The notes under the pieces are model-generated. The model worked only from the letters and a program-made list of their open reading frames with translations, was not told where the DNA came from and made no database searches. A program made the position numbers and the translations under genes. From Pseudomonas frederiksbergensis (GTDB taxonomy: Bacteria > Pseudomonadota > Gammaproteobacteria > Pseudomonadales > Pseudomonadaceae): DNA of 64,000 bases. Position 1 is the stretch's first letter. Every line of letters starts with the position of its first letter. The stretch is taken from positions 310,001 to 374,000 of the forward strand of contig NZ_JQGJ02000002.1 in NCBI RefSeq assembly GCF_000802155.2, written 5' to 3'. Shown piece by piece: positions 1 to 8,952 of the stretch.

Positions 1-504
1 CAGAACCCGCGCCATCGCGACGCACTGCAACTGGCGGTGGACAAGAGCGAGTACGGCAAGCGCGCGCTGCCCGCCGGTCATGCCTGGGGCGTGGCGGTAC
101 ATGAATCGTTCAGCTCGGTGGTGGCCTACGTGGTCGAAGCCTCGGTGCAGGATGGCCGTCCGGTGCTCCACAACGTCACGGCGGGCGTGCACTGCAACCT
201 GGTGGTCAACCCGCGCAGTGTTGAAGCCCAGGTCCAAGGCGCCGCCCTGATGGGCCTGTCGATGTGCCTGCCGGGCGGCGCCGTGACGTTGAAGGACGGC
301 GTCGTGCAGCAAAGCAACTTTGCCGACTTCAGCGTGCCGCGCATCACCGACATGCCGCAGATTGCGGTTCATATCGTCCCCAGCGCCGAACCACCGACTG
401 GCATGGGCGAACCCGGCCTGCCCGCCTTGGCCCCTGCGTTTGCCAATGCCATCGCCAGCCTGACGGGCAAACCGCTACGGCAGTTGCCGTTCAGCCTGGC
501 TTGA
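1..504 (+). CDS. Molybdenum hydroxylase large subunit, C-terminal part
   Basis: The frame is open from base 1, so this is the last 167 residues of a gene that starts outside the window. The segment GMGEPGLPALAPAFANAI near the end matches the place where the xanthine dehydrogenase / isoquinoline 1-oxidoreductase beta family carries its active-site glutamate (the E of GEPG), which acts as base during hydroxylation at the molybdenum-cytosine-dinucleotide site. Such subunits oxidise aldehydes or N-heterocycles together with a small 2Fe-2S subunit, expected upstream and not visible. A REP palindrome follows the stop. The family is clear; the substrate cannot be told from this fragment. Confidence 0.85.
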   Translation, partial: QNPRHRDALQLAVDKSEYGKRALPAGHAWGVAVHESFSSVVAYVVEASVQDGRPVLHNVTAGVHCNLVVNPRSVEAQVQGAALMGLSMCLPGGAVTLKDGVVQQSNFADFSVPRITDMPQIAVHIVPSAEPPTGMGEPGLPALAPAFANAIASLTGKPLRQLPFSLA

Positions 505-525
505 TTCGGAGTAGATGCCGAACCT

Positions 526-553
526 GTGGCGAGGGGTTTATCTCCCTCGCCAC
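526..553. repeat. REP palindrome
   Basis: GTGGCGAGGG and its inverse CCCTCGCCAC flank an 8-base loop. This is the same core as the repeats at 6354, 7925 and 14558. It lies between two genes that converge (the molybdenum hydroxylase tail and the DUF2790 gene) and could act as a bidirectional transcription stop or mRNA stabiliser. Confidence 0.75.
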
Positions 554-575
554 CGCCCCATGGGCGCCCGTTTCC

Positions 576-839
576 TCAATTGTCCTGGCCGCAGTTCTGC
601 CCGACTGAGCTGTAATCCAGCGCCTGGATCGCGCCAGTGGAGTCCAGGTAGGTCATGCGCGATTCGACGACGCCGCAGCCCGAGCCCGGCCCTTGCTTGA
701 CCGACAGCACCTTGGCGATGTCCAGGTGATCGCCGTATATGTAGGTGTGCGGCTTGACGGCGTCCTGGGCGTTGGCTGCCACGGCGCCGAGGCTGAGGAT
801 GGCAAACAGGGAAGCGATGCTGAGGTTCTTGACGTTCAT
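576..839 (-). CDS. Exported DUF2790 small protein
   Basis: An 87-residue protein with a hydrophobic N-terminal signal (residues about 1-25, ending VAANAQ) followed by a short mature domain containing two cysteines that could form a disulphide. The segment HTYIYGDHLDIAKVLS and the later MTYLDSTG match my memory of DUF2790, a family of small periplasmic or secreted proteins that is abundant in Pseudomonas and often induced by copper or other stress. No enzymatic residues are visible. The start is supported by GGAG eight bases upstream. It stands alone; the 180 bases between it and the AraC gene hold no other gene that I can support. Confidence 0.8.
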   Translation of the reverse strand: MNVKNLSIASLFAILSLGAVAANAQDAVKPHTYIYGDHLDIAKVLSVKQGPGSGCGVVESRMTYLDSTGAIQALDYSSVGQNCGQDN

Positions 840-1019
840 GGCGATGTCTCCGACGTTTGAGTGAGTACCTGAGACGGCTTGTGCTGTCTCGATGGGCTCA
901 TTTGACGCCGGTGACGTATCCCGGGTGTGTCACTGAAGGGCCGAAAGGAATCAGTGCGTATCGACACAAGGTCTGGATACACAGAGATACAATCCCGCCG
1001 AAATGTCGAAGGCAGTCAG

Positions 1020-1982
1020 CTATTTCCACGCTCGCCACCGACCCCGCGCATGCAGATACGCCGCGACATCGCCGTAGCCCAACTGGGCGGCGATTCCCGA
1101 CAGCGACTCGCCTTGCATTTCCAGGTGCAATTCCAACTCCGCGCGAACCTGGTCGAGCAATTGCCTGAAAGTTGTGCCTTCGTCCTCCAGGCGTCTGCGC
1201 AGCGTCCTGGGAGTCTGGTGCATCGCTTGGGACAGCTCGTCCAGACTCGGTGCCGTGCCTTTTGCCAAGGTCCTCCGCACACCCTCGGCCACCTTGCCTG
1301 ACCAGCCGGTGAAGTTGCGATGGGCGGCCATCCGCCTATCCAGCTCCTGGGTCAGCAACTCCAGCATGCCGTGATGGCGGGTCTGCATCGGCAGGGCCAG
1401 GCTAGGCGCATCGAAATAGAGGACGTTCGACGGGCAGTCGAATTCGATATGGCTGCCAAACCACTGGCTGTATTGCTTGTGATACGCCGGGCGCGGATGA
1501 CTAAACCGGGCCAGGATCGGTTGCACCACCTGCCCCGTCCCCCTGCGCAACTGCGCGATGGACATCGCGCCATAATGCTCCACGACATAGCGCGCCAACT
1601 CGCCGGGCGCATCGACGTTCAGCTCGACACCGACGCCGTGGTCATCGTCGAGCAGTCGTACAGAGTCGGTGTCCGCCGCAAGCGGCGCGTAGCGGGACCA
1701 CAGCCGCATGGCGGACAACACATCGGGGCTGTATAGGCACAAATAGGCCAGGACATGCCAATCCTGAGGTGTGAACACGGTGAACAGCTTCAGCCCGATG
1801 GCCGAATCGACGCGCGCCGCCTCGCGCCAGAGCTGATCGAGTTCGACCAGGCTGTAATCACGGTTTCGCTCGCGGGCATGCGCATCCAGATAACGCTCCA
1901 GCACCAGGCCCAACTTGCCTCGATGAAAACGCTGGGGCGAACGATTGGCCTGTTCTCGCTCGATTTTGTCCGTTTCGCGCAT
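1020..1982 (-). CDS. AraC-family regulator with short C-terminus
   Basis: The N-terminal about 200 residues match the arabinose-binding-like sensor domain of the OruR/GliR type of AraC regulators, and the last 85 residues are the AraC double helix-turn-helix (LDELSQAMHQTPRTLRRRL, then a second helix pair with GIAAQLGYGDVAAY). It is divergent from the desaturase/reductase pair with 67 bases between starts, so those two genes are its probable targets. The second helix-turn-helix ends early: after GYGDVAAYLHA the sequence runs RGRWRAWK and stops, where family members normally continue through an RRW...SPSQYR segment. DNA-recognition residues of the first motif are intact, but the last helix may be altered. 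The upstream ribosome site is weak, so the start is uncertain. Confidence 0.85.
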   Translation of the reverse strand: MRETDKIEREQANRSPQRFHRGKLGLVLERYLDAHARERNRDYSLVELDQLWREAARVDSAIGLKLFTVFTPQDWHVLAYLCLYSPDVLSAMRLWSRYAPLAADTDSVRLLDDDHGVGVELNVDAPGELARYVVEHYGAMSIAQLRRGTGQVVQPILARFSHPRPAYHKQYSQWFGSHIEFDCPSNVLYFDAPSLALPMQTRHHGMLELLTQELDRRMAAHRNFTGWSGKVAEGVRRTLAKGTAPSLDELSQAMHQTPRTLRRRLEDEGTTFRQLLDQVRAELELHLEMQGESLSGIAAQLGYGDVAAYLHARGRWRAWK

Positions 1983-2049
1983 AGGGACGGTCTACTCGCT
2001 GGCTTCTAATGAAATGGCATTGCCCGCTGGGGCCTAAATCGAGAGTGCC

Positions 2050-2904
2050 ATGAATACAACAATGCTCGTCAACAATCCTTCTTTTGTCGTGGCCGGGATT
2101 TTCCTGGTCTTCATCTTGCTGGAGCTCGCCTGTTCCGCGCTTCGGCAGCCGTCGAGCGGTAGACGCGACGTGCTGATCGAAGTCATCGGTTCCGGGATCC
2201 TGGTGGCCGTCACGTTCCCCAGCGTCATGTGGCTCAGCGGCAGAATCCTCAGCCTCGCCGTGCCGGAAATGAGGGGCGCCCTGGCCACGCTGCCATGGGT
2301 TGCCGGGTTCGCGCTGTTCCTGGTGCTGGACGACATGACCCAATATTGGTGGCACCGGCTGACGCACCGGGTCCCGGCGCTGTACGCGCTGCACCGCGCC
2401 CATCATTCCGCGCCGTACATGAGCATCCGCATCGTTTATCGCAACAACAGCTTCTACTACCTGCTGATGCCGGGTATCTGGCTGTCCGGCATGTTGATTT
2501 ATCTAGGGCTCGCGCCGGTCTACTACGTCTATCTGATCATCAAGATGACGGTGATCTTCGCCGCCCACAGCAGCGTGCCGTGGGATGACAAGCTCTACCG
2601 CATCCGGATGTTGCGACCCTTAGTTTGGGTGCTCGAACGAACGATCTCCACCCCCGCAACCCATTCCGCTCACCACGGTCTCACCGCCGATGACGGCGTC
2701 ACGCATTACAAAGGCAACTTCGGCAACCTGCTGTTTTTCTGGGATGTGTTGTTCGGGACGGCAAAAATCACCCGTCGGCGGCCGCCCGCGTACGGCATCG
2801 AGCACCTGAAGCCGATCACCTGGAAAGAAGAGTTGTTCTGGCCCATCGTGCGCTCCCGTCGTGCGTCGCCAAAGGTCAGCGCAACACAGGAAGTGAACCC
2901 ATGA
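2050..2904 (+). CDS. Sterol desaturase / fatty acid hydroxylase family membrane enzyme
   Basis: An integral membrane protein of 284 residues with four or more hydrophobic segments and the histidine clusters of the fatty-acid hydroxylase superfamily: HRLTH near residue 100, HRAHH about ten residues later, and HSAHHG near residue 205. These histidines bind a non-haem di-iron centre that uses oxygen to hydroxylate or desaturate a lipid or sterol-like substrate. The stop overlaps the start of the following FMN reductase gene (ATGA), so the two are translationally coupled and the reductase may be its electron donor, which is an inference. Likely controlled by the divergent AraC regulator. The exact substrate is unknown. 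Confidence 0.88.
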   Translation: MNTTMLVNNPSFVVAGIFLVFILLELACSALRQPSSGRRDVLIEVIGSGILVAVTFPSVMWLSGRILSLAVPEMRGALATLPWVAGFALFLVLDDMTQYWWHRLTHRVPALYALHRAHHSAPYMSIRIVYRNNSFYYLLMPGIWLSGMLIYLGLAPVYYVYLIIKMTVIFAAHSSVPWDDKLYRIRMLRPLVWVLERTISTPATHSAHHGLTADDGVTHYKGNFGNLLFFWDVLFGTAKITRRRPPAYGIEHLKPITWKEELFWPIVRSRRASPKVSATQEVNP

Positions 2905-3494
2905 GCCCGCATATCGTCGTGCTCTCGGGTTCCAATCGGCTGGACAGCCAATCGGCCAAAGTTGCGCGATACCTGCGCCAGCGACTAGTGGATCTCCACC
3001 TGTGCGAATCCAGCGAGCTGATAGACCTTGCCACCCGTCAGTTGCCGCTCTGGCCGGAACATGACGTTGACGAGACCTGGCAAGCCCAGCAATCGGTCCT
3101 TGCACAAGCGACGGCGCTGATCGTGATCAGTCCGGAATGGAACGGCATGGCGTGCCCGGCCTTGAAGAACTTCTTTCTGTATGCGGGGCTCGCCGAACTC
3201 GGGCACAAGCCTGCGCTGCTGGTCGGTGTCTCGGCAGGGACCGGAGGCGCCTATCCCATCGCCGAGCTGCGGGCATCGAGCTACAAGAACTGCAGGATCG
3301 CGTATTTGCCCGAGCAATTGATCATCCGGCACGTTGAATCGGTGCTGAACGGCGAAGCGCCCGCCGACCCAAGCGACAGCCGCCTGCGCGCCAGGGCTGA
3401 TTGGGCGCTACGAATGCTCTGCCGCTACGAACAAGCCTTCCACCAGATCCGCGCTGCGATCGAGCACCCGCCGGCCTACATCAGCGGGATGTGA
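2901..3494 (+). CDS. NAD(P)H-dependent FMN reductase
   Basis: A 197-residue flavodoxin-fold protein. The N-terminal VVLSGSNRLDSQSAKVARYL is the phosphate-binding loop for FMN, and the segment SPEWNGMACPALKNFF is the second flavin loop of the NADPH-dependent FMN reductase family (SPEYN.. in most members). It reduces flavin or quinone with NAD(P)H in the cytoplasm. Its start overlaps the stop of the desaturase gene by four bases, which argues for a shared transcript and equal expression. A role in feeding electrons to the di-iron desaturase is plausible but not shown by sequence. Confidence 0.87.
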   Translation: MSPHIVVLSGSNRLDSQSAKVARYLRQRLVDLHLCESSELIDLATRQLPLWPEHDVDETWQAQQSVLAQATALIVISPEWNGMACPALKNFFLYAGLAELGHKPALLVGVSAGTGGAYPIAELRASSYKNCRIAYLPEQLIIRHVESVLNGEAPADPSDSRLRARADWALRMLCRYEQAFHQIRAAIEHPPAYISGM

Positions 3495-3501
3495 AAGCCG
3501 T

Positions 3502-5013
3502 TCAAATCGCCCCGCTTTTCCCATGAAACGCCTGCCCCAGCACCGCCAGCCGCTCCGCCAAGGGCGGCAGGCACTGGCTGCTGCGGGTCAGCACGCCGAT
3601 GTTCTCGGCGTTGCGCTCGGCCACGGCCTGCACGGTTTGCAGCCGCTCGTTGAGGCCCAGCGACGCCTTCGATTGCGCCTCGGTCGTACTGGCAATCAAA
3701 TCGTTGAAGTGGTTGATCACGGCGATGTCTTCCACCACCGCGTGCAGCAATTGCGAGGCTTGCTGGCTGGCGGACACGCAACGCTCCACCCCTTCGCGGC
3801 TGTCTTGCATGGCGATGGCGGCTTGACGGCTGCCTTGCTGCAGCTTGGCGATGATCTGCTGGATTTCCGTCGTGGAGGTCGAGGTTCTCTGCGACAACGT
3901 GCGCACTTCATCGGCCACCACCGCAAACCCACGGCCTTGCTCACCGGCGCGGGCGGCCTCGATGGCGGCGTTGAGGGCCAGCAGGTTGGTCTGTTCGGCA
4001 ATGTTGTTGATCACGTCCAGCACTTGGCCGATCTGCTGGGCCTGCTCGGCCAACAGCTGCACGGTGTCGTTGGTCAGGTTGATGCGTCCTGCCAGTTCGA
4101 CAATTTCTTCGCGAGTCCGGTCAACGGTGCTGCGTCCCCGGTTGACCTGCTCGTTGGCTTGCCCGGCCCGTTGCACCGTCTGGCCGACGTGGCTGGAAAT
4201 GTTTTCCATGGCCTGGACCAGATGAGCGATCGCGCCACTCATCTGCGCCACTTCATCGAGTTGGTGCCGCGCGCCGTTTTCCAGGGTCTGGCCGACTTGG
4301 GACAGATCCTGGCCAAGGTCAGACAGGTTGCGGGTGTCGCGCACCACGCCGTCCACCAGATGGGTAACTTGCCGGAGGAAATGGTCGAAACGCTCGCCAG
4401 ACGAGACTTTCGCGCCATGGCCGCGTTGAGCGCTGGTGTCACTGCTCAGTTGCGCGGCAGCGGCGAGCACCTTGTCGAGCACCTCCTGGTTTTCCCAGGC
4501 GTCTTTCAGGCTCTGGTTGGCGAGGTAGATCAGGATCACGCTCTCGACCACCACGTAGAAAGCATGGACGAAGATCATTGCCCAGCCGCCATGGGCATCC
4601 ATCACGAACACCGGCAAGCCCTGGTGCTGCAACCAATGAAAACCGACATGATGGACGGCAATGGTGGCGGCGGCCACGACGATGGGCAGCCAGTCGCGAT
4701 AAAACGTCAACACCGCCAGCAGCACGAAGATGCCGAAGTGGAATTCGATCACGCCATGGGTCTGGTTGATGTGCAGCGCCGCCATCACCATCAGCGCCAT
4801 GGCGATGATGCAGCGCATGGCCCGGGTCCCGCCCAGGCCGCGATACAACGCGGTGGTCAACAGGCAGGTCGTTCCCCCGACCAGCAAGGCCTGGGTAAAC
4901 GTCGAGTGAAGGAAAGCCAGGCCCACGGCATAGAGCAGCGTGAGCCAGAGCAGCCCCAGCATGATCCGATCGGCTTTGCGGTGATGCTCGTTGAAGCGCG
5001 AGGGCGAGTCCAT
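3502..5013 (-). CDS. Methyl-accepting chemotaxis protein with multi-span membrane sensor
   Basis: A chemoreceptor of 503 residues. The N-terminal half (about residues 15-165) has five or six membrane spans with very short loops rather than the usual pair flanking a periplasmic sensor, so it probably senses a membrane or internal signal. The C-terminal half is the helical signalling domain with the conserved hairpin tip ([20 protein letters not shown]), which contacts CheA and CheW. I see no HAMP motif. The frame is open further upstream, but the start at 5013 has AAGGA seven bases before ATG and begins [11 protein letters not shown], so I prefer it. It stands alone, divergent from the PatB gene. 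Confidence 0.88.
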   Translation of the reverse strand: MDSPSRFNEHHRKADRIMLGLLWLTLLYAVGLAFLHSTFTQALLVGGTTCLLTTALYRGLGGTRAMRCIIAMALMVMAALHINQTHGVIEFHFGIFVLLAVLTFYRDWLPIVVAAATIAVHHVGFHWLQHQGLPVFVMDAHGGWAMIFVHAFYVVVESVILIYLANQSLKDAWENQEVLDKVLAAAAQLSSDTSAQRGHGAKVSSGERFDHFLRQVTHLVDGVVRDTRNLSDLGQDLSQVGQTLENGARHQLDEVAQMSGAIAHLVQAMENISSHVGQTVQRAGQANEQVNRGRSTVDRTREEIVELAGRINLTNDTVQLLAEQAQQIGQVLDVINNIAEQTNLLALNAAIEAARAGEQGRGFAVVADEVRTLSQRTSTSTTEIQQIIAKLQQGSRQAAIAMQDSREGVERCVSASQQASQLLHAVVEDIAVINHFNDLIASTTEAQSKASLGLNERLQTVQAVAERNAENIGVLTRSSQCLPPLAERLAVLGQAFHGKSGAI

Positions 5014-5193
5014 GGGGCTGTCCTTGTCGTTTATGGTTGGGTGGATACCCGACTGGCTAGGGAATAACAATCATTCGGCCACCGACTATAGCCCATGGCC
5101 ATCACAGATGGCAGCCGGCCATAACGCTTTTCCCCCGGGATCTTTGCTTTATCATGGGCGCGATCCCATTTCCCCTGACCTGATGGAACGACC

Positions 5194-6342
5194 ATGACTT
5201 TCGATTTCGACCTGGTGTTCGAGCGCCACGGCACCGGCAGCACCAAGTGGAGCCGCTACCCGGCCGATGTATTGCCGATGTGGGTAGCCGACATGGATTT
5301 CGCCGTGCCCCCCGTGGTGGTCGATGCGCTGCGCAAGCGCCTGGAGCACCCGATGCTCGGCTACAGCGTGGCCCAGGACAATCTGCGCGCCGCCATCGTC
5401 GCCGATCTCTGGACCAAATACGCCTGGCGCGTCGAACCCCAGCAGATCCTTTTCCTGCCAGGGGTCGAGCCGGGCTTCAACATGGCCTTGCACGCGCTGG
5501 TGGAACCGCAGCAGAACGTCGTGGTGCAGGTGCCCAACTACCCACCGCTGCGCAATGCCCCGGGGAACTGGGGCCTGAACAAAGTGGAATTGCCCTTCAA
5601 CGCGGTCGATGGACAATTCCATACGCCGCTACCTGCACTGCGCGATGCCTTGCGCGGTGGTGGTGCGCTGCTGCTGAGCAATCCGCATAACCCGCTGGGC
5701 AAAGTGTTCGATCGCGACGAACTCAAGGCCGTGGCAGACATTTGCGTCGAGCAGGACGCCTGGATCATTTCCGACGAAATCCATGCCGAGCTGTGCTTCG
5801 ATGGCCGCAAGCACATCCCGACCGCCACCCTGGGCGCGGAGATCGCCGATCGCACCATCACGCTGATGTCCGCCAGCAAGGCCTATAACATCGCTGGCCT
5901 GAAAACCTCCTTCGCCATCATCCAGAACGCCAAGCTGCGCGAACGGGTCAACAGCGCCAGGGCCGGCATGGTCGACAGCGTGAACGCCTTGGGCCTTGAG
6001 GCCACCCGTGCCGCCTACAGCGAAGCGGGCCCGTGGCTGGAGGCGTTGAAGCGCTATCTGCAAGCCAACCGCGATTACCTGGTCGAAGCGGTCAAGACCC
6101 GCCTGCCGGGCGTCACCATGACCGTGCCCCAGGGAACGTACCTGGCGTGGCTCGATTGCTCCGCCTTGGGGCTGGACGATCCGCAGGGTTTTTTCCTGAA
6201 GGAAGCCAAGGTCGGCTTGAGCGCCGGGCTGGATTTCGGCGACGACGCTGGGCAATTCGTGCGGATGAACTTCGGCTGTCCACGGGCTTTGCTGGAGGAA
6301 GGGATTGCGCGGATGGAGCGTAGCCTGAAAGCCCGAACCTGA
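5194..6342 (+). CDS. PatB/MalY-type aminotransferase-fold C-S lyase
   Basis: A pyridoxal-phosphate enzyme of 382 residues in the fold-type I MalY/PatB group. These enzymes cleave the C-S bond of cystathionine or cysteine S-conjugates and give a thiol, pyruvate and ammonia. SNPHNPLGKVF near residue 163 and SDEIHAEL near 194 are the cofactor-binding motifs, and Lys229 in SASKAYNIAGLK forms the Schiff base. The N-terminus MTFDFDLVFERHGTGSTKW is characteristic of the group. GGAACG precedes the start. It is transcribed alone and ends in a REP doublet. An ordinary aminotransferase function is less likely given the close match to PatB features. Confidence 0.9.
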   Translation: MTFDFDLVFERHGTGSTKWSRYPADVLPMWVADMDFAVPPVVVDALRKRLEHPMLGYSVAQDNLRAAIVADLWTKYAWRVEPQQILFLPGVEPGFNMALHALVEPQQNVVVQVPNYPPLRNAPGNWGLNKVELPFNAVDGQFHTPLPALRDALRGGGALLLSNPHNPLGKVFDRDELKAVADICVEQDAWIISDEIHAELCFDGRKHIPTATLGAEIADRTITLMSASKAYNIAGLKTSFAIIQNAKLRERVNSARAGMVDSVNALGLEATRAAYSEAGPWLEALKRYLQANRDYLVEAVKTRLPGVTMTVPQGTYLAWLDCSALGLDDPQGFFLKEAKVGLSAGLDFGDDAGQFVRMNFGCPRALLEEGIARMERSLKART

Positions 6343-6353
6343 CCGGAACCCCC

Positions 6354-6440
6354 GTGGCGAGGGAGCTTGCTCGCGCTGGGCTGCGGCCGCAGGAATTTGT
6401 GGTCGCTGCGCGGCCGGGCGGGAGCAAGCTCCCTCGCCAC
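6354..6440. repeat. REP doublet (BIME-like)
   Basis: Two REP units in opposite orientation: GTGGCGAGGGAGCTTGCTC at the left and GAGCAAGCTCCCTCGCCAC at the right, with a GC-rich spacer containing a GCGGCCGC-type palindrome between them. It lies between the convergent PatB and VOC genes. Confidence 0.8.
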
Positions 6441-6464
6441 AAGGGCAATCAATCAGCGGATGTG

Positions 6465-6869
6465 TCAGTCATGCATATCCGGCGTATGCACGAAGCACAA
6501 CTTATTCCCCTCCGGATCCCGGCAATAGGCGCCGTAGTAATCTTTCGAATATTGCGGCCTCAGGCCCGGCGCGCCTTCGTCGAAACCGCCCATGTCGAGC
6601 GCCATCTTCCAAGCGTTGCGCACCGCCTCCTGTGATTCGGCAGCAAAGCTGACTTGCATGCCATTGCCCCACGTCGCCGGCAGCCCGTTGATGGGCATCT
6701 GGACGAACACCTGCGGCCAATGCTTGCCGGGTTGATGCCAACCCTCCCCCGGTGGACCAGAGTCATCCTCGCTCTCCATGCGCACCAGGCCCAGGCAGCC
6801 AAACACGGCATCATAGAATGCGACCATTCTTGGCAGGTCCCGCGCGCCAATCTGTATGTGACTGAACAT
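6465..6869 (-). CDS. VOC-superfamily (glyoxalase-like) protein
   Basis: A 134-residue single-domain member of the vicinal-oxygen-chelate superfamily. It begins FSHIQIGARDLPRMVAFYDAVFG, the usual first beta-alpha unit, and ends YYGAYCRDPEGNKLCFVH, where D-P-(E/D)-G-N and the nearby glutamate/histidine positions are family hallmarks. Members are glyoxalases, antibiotic-resistance proteins or dioxygenases; this one is too generic for a substrate. I moved the start to 6869, where AGGAG lies seven bases upstream, because the longer frame adds 58 residues with no family match. It is divergent from the SDR gene, and the spacer holds a perfect palindrome. Confidence 0.82.
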   Translation of the reverse strand: MFSHIQIGARDLPRMVAFYDAVFGCLGLVRMESEDDSGPPGEGWHQPGKHWPQVFVQMPINGLPATWGNGMQVSFAAESQEAVRNAWKMALDMGGFDEGAPGLRPQYSKDYYGAYCRDPEGNKLCFVHTPDMHD

Positions 6870-6920
6870 GCTTTTCTCCTGTTGTAGCCTTACTGCATTG
6901 GAATATCCGGCCTCACCCAT

Positions 6921-6940
6921 GTTCATCCGAACGGATGAAC
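6921..6940. promoter_or_regulatory. Perfect palindrome between VOC and SDR genes
   Basis: GTTCATCCG and CGGATGAAC form a perfect 9-base inverted repeat separated by AA. The site lies 51 bases before the VOC start and 114 bases before the SDR start, on the divergent spacer. Its size and symmetry fit the operator of a dimeric regulator, but no regulator gene is adjacent. Confidence 0.5.
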
Positions 6941-7054
6941 AGTCGATGAACCGCTGCCAACCACGCTTATCGGCCCATGCAGAAATCCAACCGAACTCTG
7001 CTGGGAATCCCAGAGTCCACCCTCCATCGCAACCACTCGCCATGGAGAACGATT

Positions 7055-7912
7055 ATGGCCGATTACCCAACCCCGCCCTTCCCCAAACAAAGCCAACCCG
7101 TACCCGGCAGCCAGCAGAAAATGGAGCCTTACCCCGACTGCGGCGAACAGAGCTACAAAGGTTCCGGACGCCTGGCGAACAAGATCGCGCTGATTACCGG
7201 TGCCGATAGTGGCATCGGGCGTGCCGTGGCGATTGCCTTCGCCCGTGAAGGGGCGGACGTGGCGATCTCTTACCTGAACGAGCATGAAGACGCCCAGGAA
7301 ACCGCTCGTTGGGTCGAAGAGGCCGGGCGCCAATGCCTGTTGCTACCGGGTGACCTCGCCAATAAGGCCCAGTGCCGCAAAATCGTCGACGACACCGTCG
7401 CGCGCTTCGGGCGGATCGACGTCCTCGTCAACAATGCAGCGTTCCAGATGACCCATGAAAGCCTGGAAGAAATCCCCGACGAGGAATGGGTACGCACGTT
7501 CGATATCAACATCACGGCGATGTTCAGGATCTGCCAGGCCGCAGTTCCGCACATGAAGACCGGTGGCTCGATCATCAACACCACCTCGGTCAACTCCGAC
7601 ATGCCCAAGCCAACGCTACTGGCCTATGCCACCACCAAGGGCGCCATTGCCAACTTCACCGGCGGTCTGGCGCAGATGCTCGGGCCCAAGGGCATCCGCG
7701 TGAACAGCGTCGCGCCAGGGCCTATCTGGACCCCGTTGATCGTCGCCACCATGCCCGAGGAAGAAGTACAGAATTTCGGCTCCCAGACACCGCTGGGCCG
7801 TCCCGGCCAGCCGGTGGAGGTGGCGCCAATCTTCGTGCTGCTGGCGTCGGATGAGTCCAGCTACATTTCCGGCTCGCGGTATGCAGTGACGGGGGGCAAG
7901 CCGATTCTGTAA
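7055..7912 (+). CDS. Short-chain dehydrogenase, general-stress YghA-like
   Basis: A 285-residue SDR. It has a proline-rich N-terminal extension (ADYPTPPFPKQSQPVPGSQQ) that is typical of the long SDRs annotated as YghA or as stress-induced glucose/ribitol dehydrogenases. The cofactor loop is TGADSGIGRA, followed by NNAA in the core and YATTKGA as the catalytic Tyr-x3-Lys, with the serine in NTTSVNS. The start at 7055 is supported by GGAG eight bases upstream; the frame is open further back without family similarity. It probably reduces a small sugar or aldehyde with NAD(P)H in the cytoplasm. A strong REP hairpin follows its stop. Confidence 0.88.
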   Translation: MADYPTPPFPKQSQPVPGSQQKMEPYPDCGEQSYKGSGRLANKIALITGADSGIGRAVAIAFAREGADVAISYLNEHEDAQETARWVEEAGRQCLLLPGDLANKAQCRKIVDDTVARFGRIDVLVNNAAFQMTHESLEEIPDEEWVRTFDINITAMFRICQAAVPHMKTGGSIINTTSVNSDMPKPTLLAYATTKGAIANFTGGLAQMLGPKGIRVNSVAPGPIWTPLIVATMPEEEVQNFGSQTPLGRPGQPVEVAPIFVLLASDESSYISGSRYAVTGGKPIL

Positions 7913-7924
7913 ACATACGCACAT

Positions 7925-7958
7925 CCTGTGGCGAGGGAGCAAGCTCCCTCGCCACAGG
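7925..7958. repeat. REP palindrome
   Basis: A perfect hairpin with 16-base arms (CCTGTGGCGAGGGAGC and its inverse) around AA, placed 12 bases after the SDR stop and 13 before the DUF421 stop. It probably stops transcription in both directions between these convergent genes. Confidence 0.85.
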
Positions 7959-7971
7959 AGCGTTCTTCGGA

Positions 7972-8415
7972 TCACTCCTTGGCAATCACCGTAATCTTCC
8001 CGTTACGCTCAATAATCGCAAACTTGATCTGGTCCAGGGTCTCGATGCCCTGGCTCGATCGGGCCGCCTCCATGATGTCCGCCTCTATGAGCCGCGCGTG
8101 ACGCATGCGGCCCTGGAGGATGCGTCCGTCCTCGACAATGACGGTCGGGCCACCGTCGATCAGCCGGGAGACCCAATCGGAGCGCAGCTTGAGCAACGAA
8201 AAACCGATGTCGATGGCTATCAGCGTGACGATGACCATGAATGCGTTGGTCATCGAAAAGTCATCCCCCAGCAGCGCCTGCTGGGTCGCCTCGCCAATGA
8301 TCATCAACAACACAAAATCGAAGGTCGTGATCTCCGCCAGCGAACGTCGCCCGGCGATCTTGAACAGCACCATCAACACCGCGTACATCGCGGCGGCTCG
8401 CAATACCGAATCCAT
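7972..8415 (-). CDS. DUF421 / YetF-family membrane protein
   Basis: A 147-residue protein with two to three N-terminal membrane helices (about residues 5-75) and a small C-terminal cytoplasmic domain. The sequences AGRRSLAEITTFDFVLLMIIGE and GGPTVIVEDGRIL are signatures of the DUF421/YetF family, whose biochemical role is not established. It is the third gene of a minus-strand operon after a cinA-like gene and a one-span membrane protein, with a 7-base gap. Nothing in the residues suggests catalysis. Confidence 0.85.
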   Translation of the reverse strand: MDSVLRAAAMYAVLMVLFKIAGRRSLAEITTFDFVLLMIIGEATQQALLGDDFSMTNAFMVIVTLIAIDIGFSLLKLRSDWVSRLIDGGPTVIVEDGRILQGRMRHARLIEADIMEAARSSQGIETLDQIKFAIIERNGKITVIAKE

Positions 8416-8422
8416 ACGTCAC

Positions 8423-8941
8423 CTAAGGAAAGATGAATTGACTGAACGTGACCACGGCGCCATTGGGCGTGGCGATGCGACCGTGGTAGGTGCCAAGGCC
8501 TTCGCCGAGCAATGACAGGTGCAGGTTCGCCTCACCCTGGCCATCGGCCTGGAGCCAGAGTTTCATGCCCGGCCCCGCAGCGGACGAGCGCATGGGTTGC
8601 GGTTGCACGCTCTGTACGTCGAACCCTTCTAGCCAGTCACCGCCGAGCTCGACTTCCAGCACCGCATTGGGTGCGCCTTTCAAGCGAACGATCAGTGGGT
8701 TGGTCGAGCCGTTGCGGTGGAACCTCTCGTACTCCACGCCAATGCTGCCGTCGGCGCTGTGCATTTGCCGGCTGCTCAACGGGCCACGGGAAAACAGCCC
8801 GAGCAAGGTCAGGATCACCAGCAGCACCAACACGTACCAACCCACCCGTTCGAAACGCCAGACCTTGTGCTGGAACACCATGTCCTCGCGCACCGGGTAC
8901 TGACGACTGCGGTGGTCGTCCTGTTCCCATTTGTCGGTCAT
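8423..8941 (-). CDS. Single-span membrane protein of unknown function
   Basis: A 172-residue protein with a 36-residue cytoplasmic N-terminus, one membrane helix (GWYVLVLLVILTLLGLFS) and a roughly 115-residue domain, probably periplasmic and beta-rich, that I do not recognise. GGGAGAG lies before the start. It sits between the cinA-like gene (11-base gap) and the DUF421 gene (7-base gap), so the three genes probably form one transcript and this protein may work with DUF421 in the membrane. That association is contextual only. Confidence 0.75.
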   Translation of the reverse strand: MTDKWEQDDHRSRQYPVREDMVFQHKVWRFERVGWYVLVLLVILTLLGLFSRGPLSSRQMHSADGSIGVEYERFHRNGSTNPLIVRLKGAPNAVLEVELGGDWLEGFDVQSVQPQPMRSSAAGPGMKLWLQADGQGEANLHLSLLGEGLGTYHGRIATPNGAVVTFSQFIFP

Positions 8942-8952
8942 GACGGCTCTCC

